DNA of 64,000 bases from Limisoma sp963601185 (GTDB taxonomy: Bacteria > Bacteroidota > Bacteroidia > Bacteroidales > Muribaculaceae): NCBI GenBank assembly GCA_963601185.1, contig CAVCEE010000013.1:12640-76639 (forward strand). The letters are read 5' to 3'. The position numbers and the translations under genes were made by a program. Every line of letters begins with the position of its first letter. Position 1 is the first letter of the stretch. The notes under the pieces are model-generated. The model saw only the letters and a list, made by a program, of their open reading frames with translations. It was not told where the DNA came from and searched no databases. This document shows positions 55,226 through 62,720 of the stretch, one piece after another.

Positions 55226-55999
55226 TTATTTCAGATTCTCCCGGACTTCCTCAAGAAATCCTTTCATTGCATCGGAATCCTTCTCTGCAACGATTTTCTT
55301 CAAGGCCGTCAATTTACCCTGAATCTTATCAATCTGCTCTACCGTGTGAGGGTTGAAGAGTATCTCCGTAAGCAGGAAATCGTCCTCCGACATCAGACCG
55401 CGGGCAATTGCCATGTGCCGCTTGAAAGTTGTGCCTGGGGCATCCTGATGCTTCATCACGCTACCGAACACGAGTGTCGACGTGAACGGTATCGACAACG
55501 AGAATGCAATTACCTCATCATGCTCCTTGAATGTGTATTCCCGGATGTTGAGATGAAGTTCGTTATAAAGATCCTTGAAAAAGACTTTGCCAAGGTGGTC
55601 GCCTTCGCTTATGATAATTGCATTTTCGTCCTGCAAATTACTGAGGGAAGCGAATGTCGGTCCGAACATCGGGTGAGTGCTCACATACGGGTGTCCGCAG
55701 TTGGCATAGAATTCCGGCAAGCCGGTCTTCACCGATGCAATGTCGGCGATGATACAGTCGTCGCTGATGTAAGGCATCACCATATTGAACGCATCAAGAG
55801 TGTACTTCACCGTAGCGGCATTGATGACCAGTTGCGGATCAAAATCCTTAATCTCCGCAGGGTCTTGCATTCGCTGCACGTTGAAAGTGAACCTCAGTCG
55901 CTGTGGGTCGGTGTCGATAACAGCAACGGTGTGCTTGAAACTCAGCAAGTCGGCAAAAAACGAGCCCATCTTGCCTGCTCCTATGATAAGAATCTTCAT
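55226..55999 (-). CDS. tyrA: Prephenate dehydrogenase (tyrosine branch)
   Basis: The 257-residue protein oxidatively decarboxylates prephenate to 4-hydroxyphenylpyruvate. It has the NAD-binding motif ILIIGAGKMGSFFADLL, the aspartate IDTD, and the prephenate-binding VSTHPMFGPTFA with its catalytic-type histidine. It has no ACT domain, so feedback control at the protein level is less obvious than in PheA. It is the last gene of the Phe/Tyr operon, 2 bases after the DAHP synthase gene. Confidence 0.9.
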   Translation of the reverse strand: MKILIIGAGKMGSFFADLLSFKHTVAVIDTDPQRLRFTFNVQRMQDPAEIKDFDPQLVINAATVKYTLDAFNMVMPYISDDCIIADIASVKTGLPEFYANCGHPYVSTHPMFGPTFASLSNLQDENAIIISEGDHLGKVFFKDLYNELHLNIREYTFKEHDEVIAFSLSIPFTSTLVFGSVMKHQDAPGTTFKRHMAIARGLMSEDDFLLTEILFNPHTVEQIDKIQGKLTALKKIVAEKDSDAMKGFLEEVRENLK

Positions 56000-56001
56000 C
56001 G

Positions 56002-57075
56002 TTATTTCATTCTATTGTTAAGCACTTCAATTTGCTGGCGCACAGATTCCTCGTGGATTGCCTGATAAACCACCTTCATAAAATCGCCGCTCATACCGAG
56101 ATCTTCTGCCGAAGCCGCACGGGAGTTGAGAATGTCGTCGTAACGGCCTGTCTGCACAACCGGCATACTGTGTTCTTTCTTATACTGGCCAATCTCGCGT
56201 GAGATGCGCATACGTTTGCTCAATGCCTCAAGGAGTTCACCGTCAATCTGGTCAATCTGCTGACGGAGCAATGTGAGGCTTTCTGTGGTTTGAGTGGTGT
56301 CGCGGACAACAAGCATATTCAGAATAAAATTAAGCACGTCAGGGGTTACTTGCTGGCTCTTGTCGCTCCATGCACTGTCAGGATTGCAGTGCGACTCTAT
56401 AATAAGTCCGTCAAAGCCCATATCCATAGCCTGTTGCGACAATGGCGCAACGAGTTCACGCTTTCCGCCAATGTGCGAAGGGTCACAAATCAAAGTCAAG
56501 TTAGGCATACGGCGGCGCAACTCGATTGGGATGTGCCACTGCGGCATATTTCTGTAGAGGTGCTTGCCGTAAGCGCTGAAACCGCGGTGGATTGCACCGA
56601 TTTGGCGGATACCGGCATTATAGATGCGCTGCATTGCACCAATCCAGAGTTCGAGGTCGGGATTGACCGGGTTTTTGACCAAGACCGGCACGTCAACACC
56701 AGTCAATGAGTCTGCAATTTCCTGCATAGCGAATGGGTTTGCCGATGTGCGTGCGCCAATCCAAAGCACATCCACTCCTGCTTTCAGAGCCTCTTCCACA
56801 TGCTGCTTGTTTGCCACCTCGGTAGAAACGAGCATACCAGTTTCCTTCTTCACCTCTTGCAACCAAGTCAAGCCGACTGTGCCGACGCCTTCGAAGCCGC
56901 CTGGTTTTGTTCTCGGCTTCCAGATGCCAGCACGGAATATTTTGATGCCGTTTTTAGCCAAGTCCTTGGCTGTTTCAATCACTTGTTCTTCAGTTTCGGC
57001 GCTGCATGGACCTGCAATTACTATTGGTCGCTTCGAGTCAACACCAGCAAACTTTATCGGTTTAAGATCTTCCAT
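56002..57075 (-). CDS. Bifunctional DAHP synthase / chorismate mutase
   Basis: The N-terminal domain (about residues 1-255) is a type I-beta 3-deoxy-7-phosphoheptulonate synthase: VIAGPCSAETEEQVIETA, FRAGIWKPRTKPGGFEGVG, IGAIHRGFSAYGKHLYRNMP and the metal site in ICDPSHIGGKR. The C-terminal domain (about 265-357) is an AroQ chorismate mutase: LLRQQIDQIDGELLEALSKR and MRISREIGQYKKEH. The fusion couples the first committed step of aromatic synthesis to the branch point for Phe and Tyr; in related enzymes prephenate feedback acts through the mutase domain. It lies 13 bases after the aminotransferase. Confidence 0.94.
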   Translation of the reverse strand: MEDLKPIKFAGVDSKRPIVIAGPCSAETEEQVIETAKDLAKNGIKIFRAGIWKPRTKPGGFEGVGTVGLTWLQEVKKETGMLVSTEVANKQHVEEALKAGVDVLWIGARTSANPFAMQEIADSLTGVDVPVLVKNPVNPDLELWIGAMQRIYNAGIRQIGAIHRGFSAYGKHLYRNMPQWHIPIELRRRMPNLTLICDPSHIGGKRELVAPLSQQAMDMGFDGLIIESHCNPDSAWSDKSQQVTPDVLNFILNMLVVRDTTQTTESLTLLRQQIDQIDGELLEALSKRMRISREIGQYKKEHSMPVVQTGRYDDILNSRAASAEDLGMSGDFMKVVYQAIHEESVRQQIEVLNNRMK

Positions 57076-57088
57076 CGTCTTATATTTT

Positions 57089-58264
57089 TTATTTGTTTAT
57101 TTCTTTAATTCTGACTAACGCTTCTTTCATTTTTTCCTCCGTCGCGCACAGGGATATGCGGATATACCGCTCGCCGTTGCTGCCGAAGATAAATCCAGGA
57201 GTGAGGAACACTCGGGCATTGTACAGGATATTGTCGGCAAACGCCTCCGACGATTCCGCCGTTTCCGGAATACGCCCCCAAAGGAACAGTCCTCTTTGGC
57301 TCTCGTCGAAAGTGCATCCGAGTTCTGCCATAATCGCTTCTGCCACTTTTCTACGCTCTGCATAGACCTTGTTCAATTCCTTGTACCACTCTTCGCTGCA
57401 CGACAGCGCCTCAACGGCTGCCTCCATTGCCGGACGGAACTGACCGGAATCGATGTTGGACTTCACTTTGAGTATCCACTCGACAAACTTGGCATTCGAT
57501 GCCAGCATTCCCATACGCCAGCCTGCCATATTGTGGGACTTGCTCAAAGAGTTCATCTCTATGGCAATGTCTTTTGCACCCGGCACTGACAACATACTGA
57601 TCGGGGTGTCGTTGAGGATGAAACTGTATGGGTTGTCGTTGACAATGACAATGCCGTGGCGACGGCCAAAGTCGACCAATTTTTGATAGAGTTCCTTGGT
57701 TGCCGGAGCGCCGGTAGGCATATTGGGATAGTTTACCCACATAAGTTTTACATTATCAAGCGGCAACGACTCCAACTCCTCAAAATCGGGATACCATCCG
57801 TTTTCTTGGGTAAGGTTGTACGTAATAATCTCCGCTTCAGCCAACTTGCTTACCGAGGTATATGTAGGATAGCCTGGATTCGGAACAAGCACGGCATCGC
57901 CAGGGTTAACAAATGCGAGTGTGATGTGGAGGATGCCTTCTTTCGAACCGATAAGCGGTTGGATTTCATTTGACGGATTCAACTCTACTCCATACCAGCG
58001 TGCATACCAGTCGGCATACGCCTTACGCAGTGCCGGAAGGCCGACATACGGCTGATAGCCGTGCGTATTGTCCTTGTTCGCCTCGCTGCAAAGTTTGTCA
58101 ATCACCGACTTGTGCGGAGGACGGTCCGGTCCGCCGATGCCGAGGGATATGATGTCCATCCCCTTGGCATTAAGTTGCGCCACCTCTTTCAGTTTCTTCG
58201 AGAAGTAGTACTCCTTCACTTGTGTCACCCTGTTTGATGGGTGTATATTTTCAATCGTTTCCAT
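57089..58264 (-). CDS. PLP-dependent aminotransferase of the aromatic operon
   Basis: The fold-type I class I/II aminotransferase (391 residues) has the pyridoxal-phosphate lysine in SLSKSHNMAGWRMG, the cofactor aspartate/asparagine in NDNPYSFIL, and the C-terminal arginine in YIRISLCA. Sequence alone also resembles LL-diaminopimelate aminotransferases, but the operon makes transamination of prephenate, phenylpyruvate or hydroxyphenylpyruvate the likely role. ATG 58264 (METIENIHPS) was chosen; it overlaps the pheA end by 14 bases. A start at 58288 would add 8 residues. Confidence 0.87.
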   Translation of the reverse strand: METIENIHPSNRVTQVKEYYFSKKLKEVAQLNAKGMDIISLGIGGPDRPPHKSVIDKLCSEANKDNTHGYQPYVGLPALRKAYADWYARWYGVELNPSNEIQPLIGSKEGILHITLAFVNPGDAVLVPNPGYPTYTSVSKLAEAEIITYNLTQENGWYPDFEELESLPLDNVKLMWVNYPNMPTGAPATKELYQKLVDFGRRHGIVIVNDNPYSFILNDTPISMLSVPGAKDIAIEMNSLSKSHNMAGWRMGMLASNAKFVEWILKVKSNIDSGQFRPAMEAAVEALSCSEEWYKELNKVYAERRKVAEAIMAELGCTFDESQRGLFLWGRIPETAESSEAFADNILYNARVFLTPGFIFGSNGERYIRISLCATEEKMKEALVRIKEINK

Positions 58265-59102
58265 CTTGAATGAAATGTGAGTATTCACCTAAAATTTTAA
58301 AATCAGTAATCAATGGCTTCACCGCTTCAATCGACTGGCGGTAACGGGTGTAGTCGTCGAACGTCAAGTTGATGAAAAAACGATACTCCCATTCACGTCC
58401 GATAATCGGTATCGACTGGATTTTCGACAGGTTGATGTCGTAGAAAGAGAATATCGTCAGAATTTTTGCAAGGCTGCCCTGTGTGTGAGGCAGGGTGAAA
58501 ACCAATGAGGCTTTGTCCTTTTTCTGCGTTGATGCCAGTTCCTGTTCTACAATCGGGTCGGCAAGGATAAGAAACCGCGTGAAGTTGCGCTTGTTTGTTT
58601 CAATCCCCTCTTCAAGAATGTTGAGTCCATACAATTCCGCAGCGTATTTACCGCAAATGGCAGCATGTCCTTTCAGTCCCAATCGGGCAATCTCCTCGGC
58701 ACTTCCAGCCGTATCGGTCTTCTCCACCATCTTCAGGTTGGGATGGCGCAGAAGGAACTGTTCGCATTGGCGCAAAGCCATCGGATGAGAGTTGACTTCC
58801 GTCAGTTCGTCAATGGACTGTCCGGGCAAAGCACACAACACGTGGGATATGCGCATCTTGTATTCTCCCACCACCGTGAGGTTGCTTTGGCGGAGCAATT
58901 CGTGGTTCTGCAAAAGGCTGCCGGCAATGGTGTTTTCTATCGCCATCGCCCCCATCAGCGAACTGTCGGCCTTCAGTGTTTCAAACATTGCCGGAAATGT
59001 TTCGCACGGCACCACCTCAATGTCCTCTCCAGCGAAATATGCATGGGCGGCAGCATCATGAAAACATCCTTCAACGCCTTGTATTGTCACTCTTTTCTTC
59101 AT
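58251..59102 (-). CDS. pheA: Prephenate dehydratase with ACT domain
   Basis: PheA converts prephenate to phenylpyruvate. The 283-residue enzyme has the periplasmic-binding-like catalytic domain with IQGVEGCFHDAAAHAYF, AIENTIAGSLLQNHELL and the active-site threonine motif NKRNFTRFLIL, then an ACT domain (KASLVFTLPHTQGSLAKIL and LSKIQSIPIIGREWEYRFF) that normally binds Phe for feedback inhibition. It is first in the operon pheA-aminotransferase-DAHP synthase/chorismate mutase-tyrA and is preceded by the attenuator at 59124-59287. Confidence 0.94.
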   Translation of the reverse strand: MKKRVTIQGVEGCFHDAAAHAYFAGEDIEVVPCETFPAMFETLKADSSLMGAMAIENTIAGSLLQNHELLRQSNLTVVGEYKMRISHVLCALPGQSIDELTEVNSHPMALRQCEQFLLRHPNLKMVEKTDTAGSAEEIARLGLKGHAAICGKYAAELYGLNILEEGIETNKRNFTRFLILADPIVEQELASTQKKDKASLVFTLPHTQGSLAKILTIFSFYDINLSKIQSIPIIGREWEYRFFINLTFDDYTRYRQSIEAVKPLITDFKILGEYSHFIQDGND

Positions 59103-59123
59103 CTTCTGTTTTTATATATCAAC

Positions 59124-59197
59124 AAAAAATCCCGCTCAATGGCGGGATTCAATTATGATTTCAAAATCTTGCTAAATCAAATGCATATCATCCCGCC
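59124..59197 (-). promoter_or_regulatory. Transcription attenuator of the Phe/Tyr operon
   Basis: On the minus strand the terminator hairpin AATCCCGC/GCGGGATT (59142-59149 with 59128-59135, 6-base loop) is followed by TTTTTT and lies 22 bases upstream of pheA. An earlier segment GGCGGGAT (59190-59197), one base after the leader-peptide stop codon, is perfectly complementary to ATCCCGCC (59141-59148), the left arm of the terminator, so the two structures exclude each other. An inner TGATTT/AAATCA pair supports the antiterminator. A ribosome stalled on Phe/Tyr codons leaves GGCGGGAT free (read-through); one that reaches the stop covers it (termination). Confidence 0.88.
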
Positions 59198-59198
59198 T

Positions 59199-59258
59199 TT
59201 ATTTTTGTGTAAAATAAAAGTAAAAGCCAACGTAATATGCAAAGAAATTGCGATTCAT
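59199..59258 (-). CDS. Phe/Tyr-rich leader peptide of the aromatic operon (pheL-like)
   Basis: The 19-residue peptide MNRNFFAYYVGFYFYFTQK contains five Phe and four Tyr, a composition that has no plausible explanation other than sensing charged tRNA-Phe and tRNA-Tyr. It starts about 16 bases after the predicted transcription start, and its stop codon abuts the antiterminator arm. E. coli pheL, with seven Phe in 15 residues, is the closest functional analogue; the sequences are not homologous. The mixed Phe/Tyr content matches an operon that makes both amino acids. Confidence 0.87.
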   Translation of the reverse strand: MNRNFFAYYVGFYFYFTQK

Positions 59259-59279
59259 TAATTATCTCTTTTCTGATTG

Positions 59280-59309
59280 CAAAATTAGTTATTCCCTTTT
59301 AAATTGCAA
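59280..59309 (-). promoter_or_regulatory. Promoter of the Phe/Tyr operon
   Basis: On the minus strand TTG (59307-59309) and TAATTTTG (59280-59287, exact consensus) are 19 bases apart. The predicted start near 59274 yields a leader of about 170 bases that holds the leader peptide and attenuator. Confidence 0.75.
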
Positions 59310-59403
59310 GTATTTTTCCAATTTTTCTTGCAATTTTTTATCCACAATATCAATTTCGCAATAATATTCCCACACAATCTTCTGATAGACAAAGCATTTA
59401 AAT

Positions 59404-59532
59404 TTACTTCCACACCGGCGCCACCTCGTGTTCTTCCTTGAACACCTCGCTCGTCTTGGGCATGAACGCCGCCGCAGCCCGAGCCCCCGGAATGGCGCGC
59501 ACGGTGAATGTGTTGTCTGTATAGTTGGGCAT
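59404..59532 (-). CDS. Short GC-rich open reading frame of unknown function
   Basis: The 42-residue frame MPNYTDNTFTVRAIPGARAA... ends in EEHEVAPVWK. Nearly every codon ends in G or C, and the local GC content far exceeds the flanking AT-rich DNA, as expected for a conserved coding sequence. A TACCTTCG element (one mismatch to TAnnTTTG) lies just upstream at 59549-59556. I do not recognise a family. It lies between the aromatic operon and the restriction island, in a 400-bp stretch that otherwise holds nothing I can identify. Confidence 0.45.
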   Translation of the reverse strand: MPNYTDNTFTVRAIPGARAAAAFMPKTSEVFKEEHEVAPVWK

Positions 59533-59658
59533 AGAATTGCTGTTTTTGGGGCGAAGGTAGAGGGATATGGTGGGTGGGGAAAAGACATTTATGGATGCTT
59601 CTTTTGAGGGAAAATACAAATGTAGCCGTCATAATTCTAAATTCTCGGTTTAATTGTA

Positions 59659-59666
59659 TAACTTTG
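59659..59666 (+). promoter_or_regulatory. -7 element of the restriction-modification operon
   Basis: TAACTTTG is an exact TAnnTTTG match, 27 bases upstream of the XRE gene. No TTG is seen at the -33 position. No clear controller-protein palindrome was found. Confidence 0.5.
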
Positions 59667-59692
59667 CGCTGAAGTTTAATCAATCTGTCAAT

Positions 59693-59905
59693 ATGGAGCA
59701 TCTGAATCGTATAAAAGTTGTTCTTGTAGAACAAGGTAAAACAGGAAAATGGTTGGCAAAGCAACTAGGAAAATCAGCGTGTACAGTTAGTAAATGGTGC
59801 ACGAACTCCTCACAGCCAGACTTATATACCCTTAATCAGATTGCAAACATTCTTAATGTTGACAAACGAGATTTATTGACAGATTCTAGTAATCAATATA
59901 AATAA
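59693..59905 (+). CDS. XRE-family regulator of the restriction-modification locus
   Basis: The 70-residue protein is a single helix-turn-helix domain: GKTGKWLAKQLGKSACTVSK is the recognition unit, followed by LYTLNQIANILNVDKRDLL. Small XRE proteins at the head of restriction-modification operons often act as controllers that delay nuclease expression until methylation is complete. ATG 59693 was chosen because the 13-residue upstream extension overlaps the promoter. The endonuclease gene begins 7 bases after its stop. Confidence 0.8.
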   Translation: MEHLNRIKVVLVEQGKTGKWLAKQLGKSACTVSKWCTNSSQPDLYTLNQIANILNVDKRDLLTDSSNQYK

Positions 59906-59912
59906 AAGACCA

Positions 59913-60728
59913 ATGGCAAATAGTATAGACAAAGAAAGAGCTATTCGCGTTATTGTTAGTAATGCGGTTAAATCGTATGCAAATGGTTTCTCGATGCGCC
60001 ATCTTGCAGAGGTTGACAACGAGAATGGAGTTATCAACATGAAGATTCACAATGTCTTTATTGCTGCATTGGGTCCCGAGATACAGTATTATTCGGCATT
60101 GGCACGTTCTCTTGACAGTTCATTGGGTAATATGCTAGAAAGTATGGCTATCAGCATTGCAGAACTAAATTATACAGTTAGTCAACATGTAGAAGGTACT
60201 TTGTACAAAGAACAAACGGACTATATTGCAGAATTGCTTGAGCAATATAAGCGAAGCACAAATCGCAGAAAGCCAAAACTGCAAGACTATCAAGGTATTT
60301 CACAAAGAAAAGGAACTGCCGAAACTAAGCGTCACGAGAGCGATTACTATCTGATAGATGAAGAAACAGGCATGCACTATCTTATAGAACTTAAAATCGG
60401 TGGTGACCTTGATAATAAGAAGGCTCGTTCTGAAAAAGAAGCACTGCTTGAACAATACTGCATCTTAACCAATGAACTTGGAGAAGAAAAAGTTAAAGTT
60501 CTCTTCGCTACAGCCTATAATAGATATGGTGAGGGCAAACCTTGGACGCAGGGAAGAGTCCGTCAATTCTTTTGCGAAGAAGAGTTGTGCATAAGTAGCG
60601 ACTTTTGGAATTTGGTGTGCAAAATGGAAAATGGTTATGAAATAGTAATTGACGAATACAAGAAAAACGCTCATTTTATCAATGAGGCTTTAGATGAAAT
60701 CAAGGAAGCATATTTACCCAACGAATAA
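59913..60728 (+). CDS. TdeIII-like type II restriction endonuclease
   Basis: The 271-residue protein matches my recollection of the RE_TdeIII family: the segment HESDYYLIDEETGMHYLIEL and the following KIGGDLDNKKARSEKEALLE with the PD-(D/E)xK-type catalytic core E159-L-K161. The family was defined by TdeIII and MjaII, associated with GGNCC. The N-terminal helical part (residues 1-120) has no recognisable domain. It lies between the XRE gene and the methyltransferase, 2 bases ahead of the latter, a standard restriction-modification arrangement. The actual target may differ, because the adjacent methyltransferase is of adenine type. Confidence 0.7.
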   Translation: MANSIDKERAIRVIVSNAVKSYANGFSMRHLAEVDNENGVINMKIHNVFIAALGPEIQYYSALARSLDSSLGNMLESMAISIAELNYTVSQHVEGTLYKEQTDYIAELLEQYKRSTNRRKPKLQDYQGISQRKGTAETKRHESDYYLIDEETGMHYLIELKIGGDLDNKKARSEKEALLEQYCILTNELGEEKVKVLFATAYNRYGEGKPWTQGRVRQFFCEEELCISSDFWNLVCKMENGYEIVIDEYKKNAHFINEALDEIKEAYLPNE

Positions 60729-60730
60729 TA

Positions 60731-62716
60731 ATGAAAAATCCCAATTGGCAGAAATGCGTCTTATGTGCAGACAGCAAAAATATAATAAAACGCATTCCTG
60801 ATAATTCCATTGATTTCATTCTGACTGATCCACCATATAACCTCGGTCAGCATTCCACTGGCAATATTCCTTTGCCGGGCCGTTCTGCCATGAACAATGA
60901 TGTCGCTGATTGGGATATGGTTGATTTTAATCCCGAAGAATGGGCTGACGAATTTATTCGTATACTGAAGCCTACGGGGAATCTGTTCATATTTACATCA
61001 TACAACCAATTGGGACGGTGGTATAACTGCCTAGACCACAAGTTTGACACATCAAATTTTATGGTCTGGCATAAAACGAATCCTGCGCCCAAAATATTCA
61101 AAGCTGGTTTTCTTAATAGTTGTGAGATGATTTTTACATGCTGGAACAAAAAACACACATGGAATTTCATATCGCAAAAAGAAATGCACAACTTCATTGA
61201 AAGTCCTATTTGTATGCGCCCAGAGCGTCTAAGTGCCCCCAAACACCCTGCTCAAAAGCCAGTGTCCATTTTGAAGAAGATGATAGAGATAGCAACAAAC
61301 AAGAACGACATCATTTTCGATCCGTTTATGGGCGTAGGCTCTACTGGCGTAGCTGCCATTGAACTTGAAAGACGGTTTATTGGCGTAGAACTGGATAAGG
61401 ACTATTTTGAAGCAGCAAACAACCGAATCAACATGACATTAAATAAAAGCAATAAACCGAAAGACTCTTACTTCCAAGCAAATGAATGTACAGATATGGT
61501 ACAAGAGCCTTCTGTTGGGATGCAAACCACACTCTTTGCAATAGACAATTTCTTCGGTTCATACGCACCGACTGTACAATCTGTGACTATAGAAAGGAAT
61601 TCTAATCTGTCCCCTATAATAAAATGGCCAGGGGGGAAAGAAAAAGAATTGAAACACATCATTCCCAATCTGCCAAAATTTGAAAAGTATTTCGAGCCCT
61701 TTGTCGGTGGAGGGTCTGTTTTCATGGGCATAAATGCAAAAGAACATTATATCAATGATTTTTCGGAAGAATTGATACAACTTTATAATTGTATCTCCAA
61801 AACAGACAAACAATTCTTTCTTTATGCAGAAGCAATGGATATATCATGGGAAAATGCCGAACGCTTTTTCCATAATAATAAGGAGTTAGTTGATGTCTAC
61901 ATAGGATACAGAAACGGGCAAATAGATAAGGACTGTCTAAAAGAGTACATAGGAAATTTTTGTTCTGCCCATAAGGAGGATATCAAAGACATTTTGACTG
62001 ATGACATCCGAAATGAAAAATGTATTCTTGAAAAAGAAATTAAAACCAACTTGTTCCGCAAGATGGTTCGCATGCACGAACTTGAAATCCAAAAGCACGA
62101 ATTGCCTCTTAATGATTTACACGACAACATAGAAACAGCAATAAAAAGTGCGGTCTATATGAACTATCGCAATCTTTATAATGATAAAAATATTGCTGAG
62201 AGTAATCCTGTTATGCATTGTGCTTTGTTCTTCTTTATGCGCAACTATGCATATAGCGGAATGTTCAGATATAGCAGCAAAGGCGATTTCAATGTGCCGT
62301 ATGGTGGAATAGCCTACAATAGCAAACTATTGAAGAAAAAGTTGGCGTATTACAGATCAGAAAGTTTATTAGAACATTTTGAAAATACAAAAATTTTCAA
62401 TTTGGACTTTGAGGATTTTTTGCGTACCGTCCAACCATCCAAAGACGATTTCGTTTTTCTCGACCCTCCTTATGACAGTGAGTTTAGCACTTATGCCAAA
62501 AACGACTTCACCAAGGAAGACCAAAAGCGACTTGCAGATTACATGATTAACATTTGTCCTGCGAAATGGATGATGATTATCAAGTATACCGATTTCATAT
62601 ATGAACTCTACAATAAAAAAGGAATCAATATTCGGACGTTTGATAAAGAATACCTTGTCAGTTTTATGAACCGCAATGACAAGAAAGTAACACATCTGCT
62701 TATAACTAATTATTAG
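60731..62716 (+). CDS. Dual DNA methyltransferase: beta-class domain fused to Dam-like domain
   Basis: Residues 1-240 form a beta-order amino-methyltransferase: the catalytic motif DPPY (33-36) comes first and the SAM motif DPFMGVGSTG (197-206) last. Residues about 295-661 form an alpha-order Dam-type enzyme: KWPGGKEKELK (298 on), the SAM motif FEPFVGGGSVF, and a second DPPYDSEF (578 on). A 55-residue linker separates them. Both catalytic motifs are DPPY, which favours N6-adenine over N4-cytosine methylation. DpnII-type systems encode separate Dam-like and beta-class enzymes, and FokI-type enzymes fuse two Dam-like domains; this is a mixed fusion. It has a typical operon position downstream of the nuclease. 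Confidence 0.87.
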   Translation: MKNPNWQKCVLCADSKNIIKRIPDNSIDFILTDPPYNLGQHSTGNIPLPGRSAMNNDVADWDMVDFNPEEWADEFIRILKPTGNLFIFTSYNQLGRWYNCLDHKFDTSNFMVWHKTNPAPKIFKAGFLNSCEMIFTCWNKKHTWNFISQKEMHNFIESPICMRPERLSAPKHPAQKPVSILKKMIEIATNKNDIIFDPFMGVGSTGVAAIELERRFIGVELDKDYFEAANNRINMTLNKSNKPKDSYFQANECTDMVQEPSVGMQTTLFAIDNFFGSYAPTVQSVTIERNSNLSPIIKWPGGKEKELKHIIPNLPKFEKYFEPFVGGGSVFMGINAKEHYINDFSEELIQLYNCISKTDKQFFLYAEAMDISWENAERFFHNNKELVDVYIGYRNGQIDKDCLKEYIGNFCSAHKEDIKDILTDDIRNEKCILEKEIKTNLFRKMVRMHELEIQKHELPLNDLHDNIETAIKSAVYMNYRNLYNDKNIAESNPVMHCALFFFMRNYAYSGMFRYSSKGDFNVPYGGIAYNSKLLKKKLAYYRSESLLEHFENTKIFNLDFEDFLRTVQPSKDDFVFLDPPYDSEFSTYAKNDFTKEDQKRLADYMINICPAKWMMIIKYTDFIYELYNKKGINIRTFDKEYLVSFMNRNDKKVTHLLITNY

Positions 62717-62720
62717 GCGT

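Noticed and set aside
59338..59346. Perfect DnaA box TTATCCACA upstream of the aromatic operon
   Set aside because: It is a single site with no cluster or AT-rich unwinding element beside it and is expected by chance in AT-rich DNA.
59285..59764. 159-codon minus-strand open frame across the gap before the restriction locus
   Set aside because: It runs through both promoter regions, overlaps the XRE gene antisense, and has no coherent codon bias apart from the GC-rich 42-codon part read in a different frame.
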